64,000 nucleotides of DNA from Tillus elongatus (GCA_964006375.1 OZ023265.1:163148118-163212117); one strand, 5' to 3'. Positions 24,698 to 36,570 are shown, counted from the stretch's first letter. The notes: generated by a model from the letters alone, not told the origin. Program-made: numbers and translations.

Positions 24698-24739
24698 CTG
24701 TAGACCGGTTTTGCTCTAATTAGAGCTCTTCAGTACGGC
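24698..24739 (-). ncRNA. Hammerhead motif, family 1, mutated unit
   Basis: On the minus strand GCCGTA, CTGAAGA, perfect 5-bp hairpin GCTCTAATTAGAGC, AAAAC, CGGTC, TACAGT. The essential G of GAAA is A here and stem I has one mismatch, so this unit should be inactive. Confidence 0.55.
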
Positions 24740-25014
24740 ATACTAATTGTAGTGAAAATACACCTATAAAGTAATATGGCTATGGTAGCCAGCCTTCCAA
24801 CACTAAGTGAGTGGTAAGACACGAAGTAACGTGCCGCCACCTAGTTGCGGAACCAAGTAGTATGTTGTCATGCCAGCTCTAAATAACACAGTGTTAAAAA
24901 ATAGAGACTGTATACAACCAACTAACAATTTAGTAAATTGTCAGCCCTGACCCATTTCTACCCTAATATAAGGACAAAGTATGTAAGGCTAGATGCATTC
25001 CCACCATAATTAGA

Positions 25015-25057
25015 ACCGTAGACCGGTTTCGCTGTAATTAGAGCTCGTCAGTACGGC
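25015..25057 (-). ncRNA. Hammerhead ribozyme, family 1, intact core
   Basis: Minus strand, 5' to 3': GCCGTA (stem I), CTGACGA (core), GCTCTAATTACAGC (stem II: G-C, C-G, T-A, one C/C mismatch, T-A, loop AATT), GAAAC (core), CGGTC ending in the GUC cleavage triplet, TACGGT (stem I). Stem I pairs over six positions (five Watson-Crick and one G-T). Stem III is A-U and C-G closing a 2-base loop, as short as seen in the type I hammerheads of Penelope-like elements and retrozymes. Predicted cleavage lies between 25020 and 25021. Found by eye; no folding program was run. Confidence 0.72.
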
Positions 25058-25102
25058 ACACTAATTGTAGCGAAAATACACCTATAGAGTAATACAGCTA
25101 TG

Positions 25103-25110
25103 GTAGCAGG
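25103..25110. repeat. 8-bp target-site duplication GTAGCAGG
   Basis: Identical to 26951-26958 across the hAT element; the uninterrupted sister unit reads GTAGCCAGCC at this place, so the target sequence is confirmed. Confidence 0.88.
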
Positions 25111-25193
25111 CAGTGGCGTCTCCTGACCAAAATGTTCGGGTGTGCGGTAACGAGTTGCTGTTAGTGGTGGTTTTAAAAATTATTAACACTAAA

Positions 25194-25198
<5 letters not shown>

Positions 25199-25282
<84 letters not shown>
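25199..25282. repeat. (TA)n microsatellite
   Basis: Pure TA array near the left end of the hAT element. Confidence 0.97.
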
Positions 25283-25284
<2 letters not shown>

Positions 25285-25514
25285 GACCTATATGGGAATG
25301 ATACGTAGATAAATAAATTAATTTCCCACTGCAACACTAACAAATTAAAAAGTCACTTAAAACTTTAAAACACGAAAAGAACATGGAATTATTATCAAGC
25401 TCTTCTCTTTACACAAATTTGTGTTAGCGTTAGCACTGTCCGGAACGGGGTGAAAACTGTAAACATTAAAAGTAGTTCAATGTTAATATGGTACTAAATA
25501 ATAAAATGTGTAAA

Positions 25515-26445
<931 letters not shown>

Positions 26446-26950
26446 AATGTATTATAGTCTTTGATTCTAGGATACTGTGGTCCAGGCAAGCGCAGTTGTA
26501 ATGTTTGTAAATAATGCTATCACAACGTTTGTTAAACCGGCGTTCCATTCATTTGTCTTGAGCGGTATTTTTACCGCTCACTGCAGTGTTAAAACGAATG
26601 GTATTTCCTTACTATTTTAAACACATGGGTGGGGGACTGTATTGTATACCAATACAGCTCTGTCGAGTGAAGTTGTTCGAAAATAACAACGCACACCTAA
26701 CCCGAATTCATTCCCAGTTGCTATTGACCTACTCATATTTTCTGAATGAAGACGTGGTGCCGACTTCATTCCAAGTCACTATTAACCGACTATTTATCAA
26801 ATCAAATAAGTAAATTAAATGGATTGTCATAACATATGTAGTGTATTAAGACTAAGGGAAAAAGAAATAAAACATATTTAACTGTGCACATTTTAATTAT
26901 ATTTTAGGGTGTGCGGCGCACACCTAGCTCACTAGGAGAAATCGCCACTG

Positions 26951-27085
26951 GTAGCAGGCCTTCCAACACGAAGTGAGTGGTAAGACACGAAGCAACGTGC
27001 CGCCACCTAGTTGCGGAACCAAGTAGTATGTTGTCATGCCAGCTCCAAATAACACAAAGTGCTAAAAAATAGAGACTTTACAACC
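26951..27085 (-). repeat. 318-bp repeat, middle part of the interrupted unit
   Basis: Continues the unit with GGCCTTCCAACACGAAGTGA, CGCCACCTAGTTGCGGAACC and the AAATAGAGACTTTACAACC segment up to the next insertion. Confidence 0.8.
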
Positions 27086-29499
27086 ACCCAATTACCAATT
27101 TGATCTTTTATTGTAGTCATAAGAACGTTTATAAAACATGACTGTTCCTATAAACGTTTTGGTAACGTTTATACAACGCTTATAAACGGAAAATGGGCGC
27201 AGGTTTATACAACACTTTAGTTTATTTTATAAAGGATGTGTAAGGTGTTATAGAATAGTTTTAGAAATGTTTACCGAGCTGTAAAAGAATATGATATATG
27301 ATACTTATAAAACAGTTTTATAAGGAACAATAATAAAACTAAAAATCATTTACCATGGTGCCAGTTATAGAGCCTTAATAGAGTTACTATAAAACATGTT
27401 TTATTAGAATTTCTTTATAGTTTGCTTTGCAACTTTTTGTTGCATACTGCAATACCTATAAGAGTGATATGTCTTTTAAATGTTTTTGTTGGAACTGTTT
27501 TATCCTAAAATTGTTCTTTAATATTATGAAAATAATATAAGTACTAAAATATGATGGCGTAAGAAATAATGTTAGTACGGTGTGAAAATTAAACTCAAAA
27601 GGTCTCCCTTTGGCTAGCAGCAAGATGGATTTCACCTGGGAAGAAAAATTTTCTGTGTAAAATATGCTACATATACGATAAATTTTGAAGGGTCCTCGAA
27701 ATAATGAATATTTCTTTAATTTGTAAAAATCAACTCGAAATTAAATTTTTGGTTTTTTCATTTTATTGACCTAAACCCATTTTGTTACACATTTCGCATG
27801 TTTTATATTCATAATATATTGTGAAAATTGTCAGGTCACAAATATTTCTATATTTATTAATAATTTTTTTTTCGTTCAAGATGGCTACCAAACAAATACA
27901 GGAATTGCATAAAAACATGGCGTCTGCTTTATAAATCACTTTTATCACGAATGCAACCATTACAGAACTATTTTATCTCTTAAGACACTGCTACAAAACA
28001 GACGATATATTAAAGCCTGTAATATGAACAGAGACGTATTTAAATAAAAATAAAGCAGGCTAAGCATCGACTTTTATTGTCAATTTTAAAGTTTGGCTTT
28101 TACAGTAAAAGTAGATTAGAGCCACTGATATTTGCCAAGTCTCTATGTATGCTTTACATTATTACTACATTTTTTCTCCACATTCCTACAAGGGATCAAA
28201 AAGTTTTAGGATTTTGATATTTTCATTTTACTATAATCCCCTGCAGTTAATAATAACAGAGCCAATTACTTCACTTTAATTAATTTTAAGTCAGAAAATA
28301 ATTTCGGATCTTAATGTGTGCACGTGCGTGTGTGAGGATGTGTATGTCATATCTCTACTTGTTGTATCATGATCATGGGTAACTAACCATTAACCACTAT
28401 TTATGGCTAAGTACGGTCCTGTGCCCTAATATTTGAGCAAACTGATGATCATATTGACAGTCTGGCTTCAGATGGCGCAGTAAGCAGATTGTTACACAAA
28501 CAGCGCTTATAGAGCTTTAAAATAATATGTTTCCCATTGCTGCACTGAGAAAGACCTGTGCGTAGCTGTATAACACATATGGTGTATTTAATTGTTCTAT
28601 AAAAGCATTTTCGGCAACACTTACACATCAGTATAGTGCTAAACTCGCGTTAGCTGCGATATTTATGCAACATAAATGTAGTAGCAATGTGACTTAACCT
28701 CAAACCCAAATTGTTGTTTGTTGTGCTGCTTACTATGTAAAACACTACTAACATGTTTATTAACGAATTTGCCACTTTATTAAATATTTTTATATTTATT
28801 GACTTTCGTTCGAAAAGCACAGCTTCTTTTTACCTGTTTCCATTTATTTATGCAAATTGGACATGTTTAGAAATTACGTGCTACAGAATACACAACTTGC
28901 CACGAAATAAAAGGTATATAACAGTGCTTCTTACAAAAGCTATAATATGTTTTATAAAGATCCCAGCGAACGCACTTTTATGCAAAGGAATAATTTTGTA
29001 CTATAATTGTTTTGTAAGTGTTCTATTACAGTCGCGTTCCATCCAACAATAAAATAGTTTTTTAACACCTGCGTTCAAGTAGACTATGCTATTTGCAGCT
29101 ATATTGTATCGTAGAAAATGTTAATAAAACTGTTTTATAATTGCTCACATAATCACTTAAAGAAATGCTTTATAAATGTTTGCAAGTTGACAGGTATGTT
29201 TAGAAGATCGTTGTTATAAAGCCATTACAGAACAATTTTGTTCTGTAAGCTAATATATTCTATAACGATTGTTGTATAGACGTTTACAAAACAACGAAAA
29301 ATGAAATATTTAAAATGTTTTATAATTCTGCTCTAAGAACATTCTAACAATAAATGTAAAGAAGCATTTTGCTGCGAAAAGCTAAATACTCACCTTGGCA
29401 GTCTTAATAGAACAAAACTGCTTTCGAAGAGCAGTAATGTAACAGTAACACAACAAATTTGCACTATTATTTAAAAATTATAGAATATTTTTGTTAGTT
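27086..29499. mobile_element. AT-rich TIR element rich in TTATAAAAC motifs
   Basis: This 2.4-kb block interrupts the same 318-bp unit. Its left end reads CCCAATTACCAA and its right end, reverse-complemented, CCCAACTAACAA, suggesting short inverted ends. Variants of TTATAAAAC or GTTTTATAA recur more than a dozen times, clustered toward both ends (27120-27400 and 28900-29330), like subterminal transposase-binding repeats. Open frames in it, including about 100 codons at 28753-29052, show no recognised domain. Target duplication not resolved. Confidence 0.5.
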
Positions 29500-29625
29500 G
29501 GGCAATTAACAATAATTTAGTAAATTGTCAGCCCTGGCCAATTTCTACCCTAATATAGGGACAAAGTATGTAAGGCTAGATGCATTCCCACTACAATTAG
29601 AACCGTAGACCGGTTTTGCTCTAAT
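29500..29625 (-). repeat. 318-bp repeat, right part of the interrupted unit
   Basis: TTTAGTAAATTGTCAGCCCT, GGACAAAGTATGTAAGGCTA and GAACCGTAGACCGGTTTTGC continue the unit to the third hammerhead site (cleavage position about 29607), where the array is truncated. Confidence 0.8.
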
Positions 29626-29900
29626 TTTAAGGGTGAATCATCCCTTATCAACCCTTTAAAATGCTTCAATTGAATTCTTATTACTGTCTATTATTGCTCT
29701 TGGTATACTCAAAACGTGTACCAAATTTAGTCCTAAGTTCAAGCATAACAGATATTAATTTTTTTTTGAAATTAGAAACCCCACTTTGAAGGTCTATAAC
29801 TTCTCAGGGGTGTAACTTAGTATAGGGGTAAGCTGTGTTGAATCACAATATTTTGGGTTCCCTACATGCCCCTGCTTTGTGTCGTTCTTAGCGAAACACC

Positions 29901-29905
<5 letters not shown>
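29626..29905. repeat. End fragment of a CACCCTG-terminated element
   Basis: Ends GCGAAACACCCTGTGTATA, like the right end of the foldback at 291-1057, and is likewise followed at once by a (TA)n array. The internal sequence differs from that element and no partner end was found. Confidence 0.4.
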
Positions 29906-29986
<81 letters not shown>

Positions 29987-30110
29987 CATATAAAAATTCA
30001 AACTGACCCTGGATATCGGTTCTAGGGGGCCTAGTTCGCACACATTCGAAGAATTTGTTTTCAAAATTTAAGAGTCAAGAAGTCATTAGTGGATTTTTTA
30101 ACAAAATTCA
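29906..30110. mobile_element. (TA)n array and partial dispersed element, copy 3
   Basis: TA array 29906-29985 followed by AACTGACCCTGGATATCGGT, GGGGGCCTAGTTCGCACACA and a tail with GTCATTAGTGGATTTTTT. Only the right part of the family is present. Confidence 0.75.
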
Positions 30111-30576
30111 CTAAACGCAATAAAACTGCCAAATTATTTTAATAAAAAACTATATTCAAATTAAAAGTGTATTGAAATTACAAAGAAAATGTATAGTCTT
30201 AAAAATAACTTTGAATCAAAAACAATAAATCAGTAGTTTCAGTGTTAAAGAAAGTACAATATAAAAAACATTGGGCAAAATGTCACAAAAAGGTAATAAA
30301 ACGTGAAGTCTACATAATCCTCAAAATACAAAGTATGCCAAAACCTCTACCATCACAGAAAACATGTTTTTATAATGGAATTTCTGGCAGGCAGTTATTA
30401 GAAAGAAAAAACTAAACTGTAGGTACAATATTACAAATGTTTTAATATAATAAGCATTATAGTAAATTTTAAATGAATACTTGCATACACCTGAATACAA
30501 AAAGTTTGCATAATGTTTAACTTAAAAGCTACAAAAACGGCAGTAACATAAAGACAAATAAAATGAAAACTAAATA
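30111..30576. other. BCDIN3D 3' flank
   Basis: AT-rich, no gene or recognised repeat. It should contain the 3' UTR of the minus-strand BCDIN3D gene; several AATAAA-like strings exist on that strand but none is singled out. Confidence 0.4.
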
Positions 30577-31128
30577 TCACCTGGCCGTATTATTTGACCT
30601 AAAAACCATGATTTTTCTCTGCCACTCTATCACAGGTGTTTCAGTAATTTTCTCACAGTTACATTCGTCCTTCAAGAAAGACTCTATGTCTTCTTCGACT
30701 TTAGAGCGCCACTGTAATGCTTGAAAGAAAGGGAATGGATCACTCTTACTTTTGGTTGTCCTTTTGATCCTTCTGATAGCATTAAGGTAGCACTTCCAAG
30801 GCTGGGCCTCAATAACCAAGATCTTGCCTAATTTTGTCATTTCTCTTAAAAACAACTTCAAACCTTCATCACAATGATTCAAGTGTATCCACATTGTCAC
30901 AGAAAAACAGAATATAACATCGTAATACTTTATATTGCAAATGGTTAAATAGTCTACAATTGCCCTACGTTGCTCATCATCCATTAGGTCTAGACATATA
31001 AACTTGCAGTTTTTGTCTTCTTTCTTTTTTGCTTCTAAGATGAGGTTCCTGTCTATGTCCACTCCTAAAATGTGACATTTTTTCTTGGTCTTTTCTTTTA
31101 TAAAATTATACACTGCCACTGTAAGATC
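30577..31128 (-). CDS. BCDIN3D: BCDIN3D-like RNA methyltransferase, coding exon 2
   Basis: BCDIN3D transfers a methyl group from S-adenosylmethionine to the 5'-monophosphate of small RNAs such as tRNA-His and pre-miRNAs, in the cytoplasm. This exon starts DLTVAVYNFIKEK and contains VDIDRNLILEAKK (acidic SAM-ribose contact), CKFICLDLMDD, the family signature FSVTMWIHLNHCDEGLKLFL, and VIEAQPWKCYLNAIRRIKR, which align with the Bin3 domain of the human protein in order. The acceptor is CATATTACAG. Stop TGA at 30577-30579. The frame is open throughout. Confidence 0.93.
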   Translation of the reverse strand, partial: DLTVAVYNFIKEKTKKKCHILGVDIDRNLILEAKKKEDKNCKFICLDLMDDEQRRAIVDYLTICNIKYYDVIFCFSVTMWIHLNHCDEGLKLFLREMTKLGKILVIEAQPWKCYLNAIRRIKRTTKSKSDPFPFFQALQWRSKVEEDIESFLKDECNCEKITETPVIEWQRKIMVFRSNNTAR

Positions 31129-31479
31129 CTGTAATATGAGAGGAGGAAATGCATAAATATAAATTTATCTTGGTAAACATTTACAAATATGAAAACACAT
31201 CAAGCAAAGGTTTGGTTAAGCAGAAAAACCTTTATAGGAAATAGTTATTATAGTTGGAAATACACAATCTTGCTAATCTCACCCACAGGAGAAAGGTTGG
31301 GCTGTAAAATCACCCACTTTTATCAAACGGTTCGTTACAAATCCCTGTACTTTTGCAGATAGACGCATAGGCTTTACCTTTCATGAAGTATTTTATCAAA
31401 TGAAATACAGAAATTAAGTTTGTTGTGACGGTCAGGAATAATTTCATATTTACCGAAAGACTAAAATAGTAAAACTCAC
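31129..31479 (-). other. BCDIN3D intron
   Basis: A 351-base GT-AG intron (GTGAGT ... TATTACAG) without recognised repeats. Confidence 0.85.
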
Positions 31480-31656
31480 CCCAGTATTACAGCCAAAATC
31501 CAAAGCAAAACATTGGCCTGGTGTGTCCCATATAAAACTAGGTAACTCTGCTAGGTGTTGCATTCTAGACTGAACTGAATGAAATTGGTAATAATTAATA
31601 AAATTGCCGTGTTTAACAGCCCCCGGATTCCCACCTTTAAACAGCAAATCTTCCAT
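31480..31656 (-). CDS. BCDIN3D: BCDIN3D-like RNA methyltransferase, coding exon 1
   Basis: Starts MEDLLFKGGNPG and contains HGNFINYYQFHSVQSRM, the substrate-side N-terminal block (NF-x-x-Y-x-x-FH) of the family, then FALDFGCNTG, the glycine-rich SAM-binding motif I. The join to exon 2 falls exactly after the second glycine, giving GCNTG-DLTVAVY, as in vertebrate orthologues (GCN-x-G-DLSVALY). The full protein is about 242 residues, shorter than human (292) mainly at the two ends. The ATG at 31656 was preferred to the upstream in-frame GTG at 31665. Confidence 0.93.
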
Positions 31657-31892
31657 ATTTTTCACGTGGTATAAAATATTAAATGTATCACTAACAAATC
31701 GAAATTAAAAATGGTATCACTGGATTTTAGAAAGGTCAGATATCTTGACATTTTTTTCTGACGTTTTTCTTGTTGCTGTTTAAAGGTAAGCGTTAAAACC
31801 CATTTTTTTCGTGCCTATTTTTTCAAACTTATGTCCTATCTCCCATTCCATTAATTGTAAACTGTCAATGTCAATAGTCAATGTATGTCAAT
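31657..31892 (-). promoter_or_regulatory. Short upstream region of BCDIN3D
   Basis: Only 236 bases separate the start codon from the 5' LTR of the gypsy element. Repeated GTCAATGT/TCAATAGTCA motifs occur at 31860-31890. Promoter location is inferred from position. Confidence 0.3.
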
Positions 31893-32287
31893 TGTCACAT
31901 CCGTCTCTATGAGAATTAAGTTTATGTACTCGGTACTCGGCTACTTTATGGTCACAGGCATATTGTAAAGTGTGTTGTTAACAGCGAATTATATTTCTAG
32001 AATGGACCAGAAGTGACAAGGTAGAGCAATGTAGAAGGTCTAGAATCTCTATGGAAAGTATAAATAGGCGAACCGAAGATAGATGGAGTCAGTCAGTGAG
32101 TTAGTGCCGGTGTATAATAAGCGATCACAGAAGGCGTATAGAGTAATATAGTTTTATGGACATTTGGCAGTAAAGAGAAATATTTTAGTTGATGATGGTG
32201 TTGGAAAATAGTTGGTTGTAATGAATTAGTAGTTTGAAAAGCTGTGTTTTGTTAGTCAAGAGATTCAGAACCCCAAAGAACTTAACA
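31893..32287 (+). mobile_element. Gypsy retrotransposon, 5' LTR
   Basis: Begins TGTCACATCCGTCTCTATGA and ends ACTTAACA, with the same segments as the 3' LTR at 33319. AGTATAAATAGG near 32060 is a plausible TATA box of the LTR promoter. The two LTRs differ by scattered substitutions and small indels, so the insertion is not recent. Confidence 0.88.
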
Positions 32288-33318
32288 ACTGGTGTCAGAA
32301 GTGAGATTTTCAAGCTGCCAAAGAAGATATTATCCAGAATATTCGTTGAACAACGTGCAAATTTCTAGAATATCTGGAAGATCAGTGTCAGCGGTAATTC
32401 ATAACTGGGTGTGTATTTTTTTTTTTGGAAACAGAGTACACCGTGTACCACCTTTAAGTAAGTCTATTCCTAAGACATGTAGTGCAGCAACCAATATGGA
32501 CGTCGAGCTGCAAATTGAGACATGGAGAGCAAAGCAGAGAGCCATAGTCGCCGCCACATCAGACCCGAATATAATTGGCTTGTACATACTTTAAGGTCAG
32601 TGCGCTAAACTTGATCTTGGATCCTGACCATTGGCGGTGAAGAATTAATAATCTCATCTGGTGCTGCGGAAAATTACCATAGAGGAAAATATCAACGTCT
32701 GCCGTGAAAGTGTCATTCCAGTGAAGAGAGCTGTGAAAGCAAGAGACGACCCAGTTACTCAGCTAGAAGCAAGTAGAAAATAAATTATGGGAGAAGTGTG
32801 TAAAGACCATGTGAATGTGAAACCAACCCAGAAAAGGGTCTATGAACACATTTTGGTTGGAATAGAGCTGATGTCGACAGGAAGAATGGCGCCTGCAGAG
32901 ATATTTGTGCAAGTATAAACACCAGAACATGAGCAATTGTGCGGAAGATCCAGTGCAACGTAAGAACTTCGCTTGGAGAGAGCTCCGACATATTGACGAG
33001 AAGGAAAGATATCCAGTCTGCTGTCAGAATTCACATACGAGTAGAAAACGACCGCATGAAGACTCGTTATGACGTACGAGCTAATCCGGCTGATTTTAAA
33101 GAAGAAGATTGGGTGTAGTTCTATAATCAAGTACGGCGCAAGGGGCGGTCACCGAAACTACAAAATTTTGGGAAGGTCCGTATAAGGTGGTCAAAAGGAC
33201 CAATGACGTTGTCTATCGCATTCAGAGGAGTAAGATGAAGGCGGTCCATATGCACAGGCTTACGCATACCAAGAAATGTCAAAATTCACCGGGACGATCG
33301 AATGTAAGAAGGGGGCAG
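32288..33318 (+). mobile_element. Gypsy retrotransposon, deleted internal region
   Basis: A primer-binding site TGGTGTCAGAAGTG starts at 32290, compatible with a tRNA-Leu-type 3' end. Only about 1 kb remains of an expected 4-6 kb. Near the end, two frames together give MKTRYDVRANPADFKEEDWV, then GPYKVVKRTNDVVYRIQRSK and VHMHRL, the C-terminal GPY/F region of Ty3/gypsy integrase. The polypurine tract AAGAAGGGGGCA precedes the 3' LTR. gag, protease, reverse transcriptase and RNase H are missing; the element is inactive. Confidence 0.85.
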
Positions 33319-33720
33319 TGTCACATCCGTCTATGAGAATTAAGTTTATGAACTCGATTACTTGTATGGTCACAGCCATTTTGTAAAGTGTGTTGGTAAC
33401 AGCGAACACTCTGAAATTATATTTCTGGAAGGGATCAGAAGTGACAGGTGTAGAACAATGTAGAAGGTCTATAATCTCTATGGACAGTATAAATAGGCGA
33501 GCCGCAGATATATTGAGTCAGTCAATAGTTAGTGAGTTAATGTTGGTGTATTATAAGTGATCATAGAAGGCGTATAGTGAAATATAGTTCTATGAACATT
33601 TAGTAGTAGAGATAAATATTTTAGTTGATAGTGGTGTTCAAAATAGTTGGTTGTAATAAATTAGTAGTTTGAAAAGCTGTGTTTTGTGAGAACAAATTCA
33701 GAAGCCCAAAGTTTGCAACA
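33319..33720 (+). mobile_element. Gypsy retrotransposon, 3' LTR
   Basis: Begins TGTCACATCCGTCTATGAGA and ends GTTTGCAACA. CAAT flanks the 5' LTR and occurs at the 3' edge, but it overlaps the LTR end, so the target duplication is not certain. Confidence 0.86.
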
Positions 33721-33949
33721 ATATAATATTATTGACAGTGAAATGTCAGCTAGTTTTTTTATGGTCGGGAAAAATTCTCAGAAATTTATTTTAACTCCGG
33801 TCACACCAACTAGAAAAAAAAAGAAGAATTTGTGCGGACTATAAAGAAACTTGCTATTGTATATGTTTTGACCATGGTTTGCCTGTTTAAATTTGGAACG
33901 AAAAAATATAGTTGGTGAAGCTCATTTCTAGGTCAATAGTCAATTCATT
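33721..33949. other. No gene seen
   Basis: Short AT-rich spacer between the gypsy element and the next repeat. Confidence 0.5.
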
Positions 33950-34780
33950 TTACTTCCACATCTTCACAACGTGTGTATGGCATCGTTGACAAAAATTTTT
34001 AAAACGTTTTTTGCTTAAACGTAAAAAGTGTCAAAACATAAAGGAAACATGATGTGGGAACGAAATTTTTTTGGTCTGTCGGTCTGTATGTCTGTCTGTT
34101 TGTAGCCACGATAACTTTAGAACGAATTAAGATATTGTCTTTAAATTTCGTGTACAGTTAGCACCCGACAAACGAACGATTCGGATTGTTTTTGGGTGAA
34201 ATCTCTGTTATTTGTGAAAATGGACATTTTTTCGTTAAAACTCGAGTAATATAACGTTTTAGGGTTTGTTTATTAGAAAAACCTTCAATTTCATTAAACA
34301 TCTGGTATTCTGTGCTGAAATTAAATTAGGGGTTAAATGTGTGGGGCTGGAATAATATGGGTGCAAGAAATTTCGATTTTTTTTTTGTTTTGTTAAAACG
34401 ACGTAAAAGGTCTCAAAACATATAGAAAACTTGATTCTGGAACGACAATTTTTTGTCTAACGGTCGGTCGGTCTGGCGGTCTGTCAGTTTCTACTTCTCT
34501 ATATGTTAGTAGGCAAAGGAACACTTCGAATTGTTTTTGGGTAACATCACTTTAGGGGGTAGGGGATAAAATGAGGGGCGATTTGGTGAAAATTAAGATT
34601 TTTTCGTTAAAACTCGAGTATTTTATGAGTACAAGAAAAATTTTCTTTGAAATCAATTCATATGGACCTTAAATTCATTCCATGATAATGTATTTCTGAA
34701 GAGAATAAATTATCACAGCTATGTGGAAGTTATGATTCAGTTTGCAGGACTATTGTAACTGCTGCTACGAGATTTATTTA
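33950..34780. repeat. Dispersed repeat, direct copy of 61615-62530
   Basis: Shared landmarks: ACTTCCACATCTTCACAACG, TTGGTCTGTCGGTCTGTATG, GTAGCCACGATAACTTTAGA, GTTAGCACCCGACAAACGAA, and a second sub-block with TCGGTCGGTCTGGCGGTCTG. Within the unit the GATAACTTTAGAACGAATT-type block and the GTTAAAACTCGAGTA block each occur twice or nearly so, so the element may itself be a dimer. No coding capacity. Confidence 0.8.
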
Positions 34781-35639
34781 AACTTTTATTTTTTGCTAGA
34801 TTAATATGTCCATTGATAAAGGTAGGTAGGCAATTAGGTACCTAATATAAGCGTATAATCATATTCTCTAGAAGAAAGGTACACTTATACATGCCCAAAT
34901 GAAATTTTGTAAAAAAATCACAAACTGTTTATTTATTGACATAATATCAGGGAAGTGCAAATGTAACCAATACGTTGTTAATAATAACGTATAAAAACAT
35001 TTAAAATGATTGAATACATACACTTGTTGGAAATCATTTGTTTTGCATCTTGCTTATGCAACTAACAATATAAGCTTGTAAAGGGTGTTATATATAATTA
35101 AACCTATAGTTACATTGGCAGGAAATAAATAGTTGTTATGTTGTACAGTTTCAGTGGGAATTAGATATTACATTGCAACTTTTTAAAATATCTCTCTAAA
35201 ATTAAACACAGTATTAAAATAAAGAGTATTTATTACCTGACACGACGTTCCAATTCATGTCACACTTTTGAACGTTGGTTTAAAAGTCTATAGAGACCAA
35301 ACCACATTATTATAAGTATCCTATAAATTCTACTTCGGACATAAAAATCACAACACCCAGCAGTAAATGTGAACATATTTCATTACTATTTTTGGTCAAC
35401 GATTAACGTAAATTATAAGAAGGACCGATTAAAATTTCAAGCAAATGTATTAAAAGGATTTAAAAAGCTAGCAGTGCGTTGTGTTGTAGTTGAATTTTTG
35501 ACATTTTTCAGCTCTTCGGGGCATGCTGAGAGAAATGATCAGTATCTACATATTTATGGTATTTTGTCCAAATAAGCTAATCTAACATTCGGAGTTAGAT
35601 ATGGTACATCAACAGGTGTGAGGCTAAGTGAAGACTGGA
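34781..35639. other. No gene seen
   Basis: AT-rich. A 68-codon open frame at 35369-35575 has no recognisable domain. Nothing supportable. Confidence 0.5.
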
Positions 35640-35880
35640 ACCTCTGATGAGCACTGATAAGTATACTTGGAGAACCCAAATCACCGCGCAACACATTTGG
35701 AAAAAACCTGATGATCCTTTCACTAACGAAGTTAGCGCCATCAGAGGATGAATATAAGCTAATTACGAATTAATTATTCGTCACTAACGCTAACTTGGTT
35801 AGTAAAACGATCGTCACGTTTTTTAAAATGTGTTGTGGTGATTTGGGTTCTCCAAGTGTACTTATATGTGTGAGACATTA
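35640..35880. repeat. Inverted pair of the family 3 hairpin repeat
   Basis: One copy (35654-35750, TTGGAGAACCCAAATCACCG ... GCCATCAGAGGATGA) is followed by an opposite copy (35785-35878, CGCTAACTTGGTTAGTAAAA ... GTGATTTGGGTTCTCCAAGT), together a foldback of about 220 bases. Both hammerhead-like cores are mutated (CTGATGG and CACTAACG). Confidence 0.75.
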
Positions 35881-36059
35881 TTGCAACTGACAACCTTCCA
35901 CCTATCAAACCCTATGCATGTTCATCGTTGGTGATAAATCAGATGAGCTTGCGATGCGTGTAAGAATGGTTACATCAGCTTGTTGCGAGGAAGTATCTGC
36001 TATAACTATAACTGTATGTGATCTGGTATTATCTTGCTGAAAATTTAGGTTTCTACTTA

Positions 36060-36155
36060 GTTAAGTATACTTTGAGAACCCAAATACCACAACACATTAA
36101 AAGAAAACCTGACGATCATTTCACTAACCAAGTTAGCATCATCAGAGGATGAATA
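36060..36155 (-). repeat. Family 3 hairpin repeat copy
   Basis: TTGAGAACCCAAATACCACA through CATCAGAGGATGAATA. On the minus strand 36108-36148 keeps CCT, CTGATGA, a CTAAC/GTTAG hairpin, GAAA, GUC and AGG, the same arrangement as 5628-5668. Confidence 0.7.
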
Positions 36156-36532
36156 ATTCTAAATATTTTGGAAAATGTATAATATCGGGGATTCAATCAG
36201 AATTTTACGTGTGTGCTGTAGGAGCAGACAGTGACGGTATTAGTATAGATGTGTTTCAGCCTAAAAAATGCAGATTTAAAAGATTATCTATGTATATTTT
36301 TGGATATTTGCAGATTATCAGCAAGAACTAATCGCAGATTACTGGGGTTTCCACACATTTTTAAATTCTTTGTGCCCAGCTTTATATTTGAATTTTCCTC
36401 GAGGCGACCATATTCCTGCACTAAAACTTAATATCCAGATGCGTAGGGAAACTTGCGATCTTCCGAAAAATTACTTTTTCATTCTAAATACAGATGTTTT
36501 TCTTCTCTGGCTTTACAAGTCTATTTTTATCT

Positions 36533-36570
36533 CTGTAATCAGTTTCGCCTTTTAGGGCATCATCAGACAG
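36533..36570 (-). ncRNA. Hammerhead-like motif (family 5)
   Basis: Minus strand: CTGT, CTGATGA, T then GCC-CTAAAA-GGC hairpin, GAAAC, TGATT, ACAG. Stem I is 4 bp (CTGT/ACAG) and AUU fits NUH. Stem III is essentially one pair, and one extra base follows CTGATGA, so it is only a candidate. Confidence 0.35.

Larger units (their letters stand above)
24641..25110 (-). repeat. 318-bp tandem repeat array carrying hammerhead motifs, left part
   Basis: The GTAGACCGGTTTTGCTCTAA landmark at 24700 recurs at 25018 (offset 318). The unit also carries TATGGTAGCCAGCCTTCCAA, CGCCACCTAGTTGCGGAACC, TAGAGACTGTATACAACCAA and GGACAAAGTATGTAAGGCTA. The array continues after two insertions at 26951-27085 and 29500-29640, and the distance between the second and third hammerhead sites adds back to about one unit when the insertions are removed. 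Confidence 0.85.

Noticed and set aside
28753..29052. 99-codon open frame in the AT-rich TIR element as a transposase
   Set aside because: No recognisable motif or conserved acidic triad, and far too short for a transposase.
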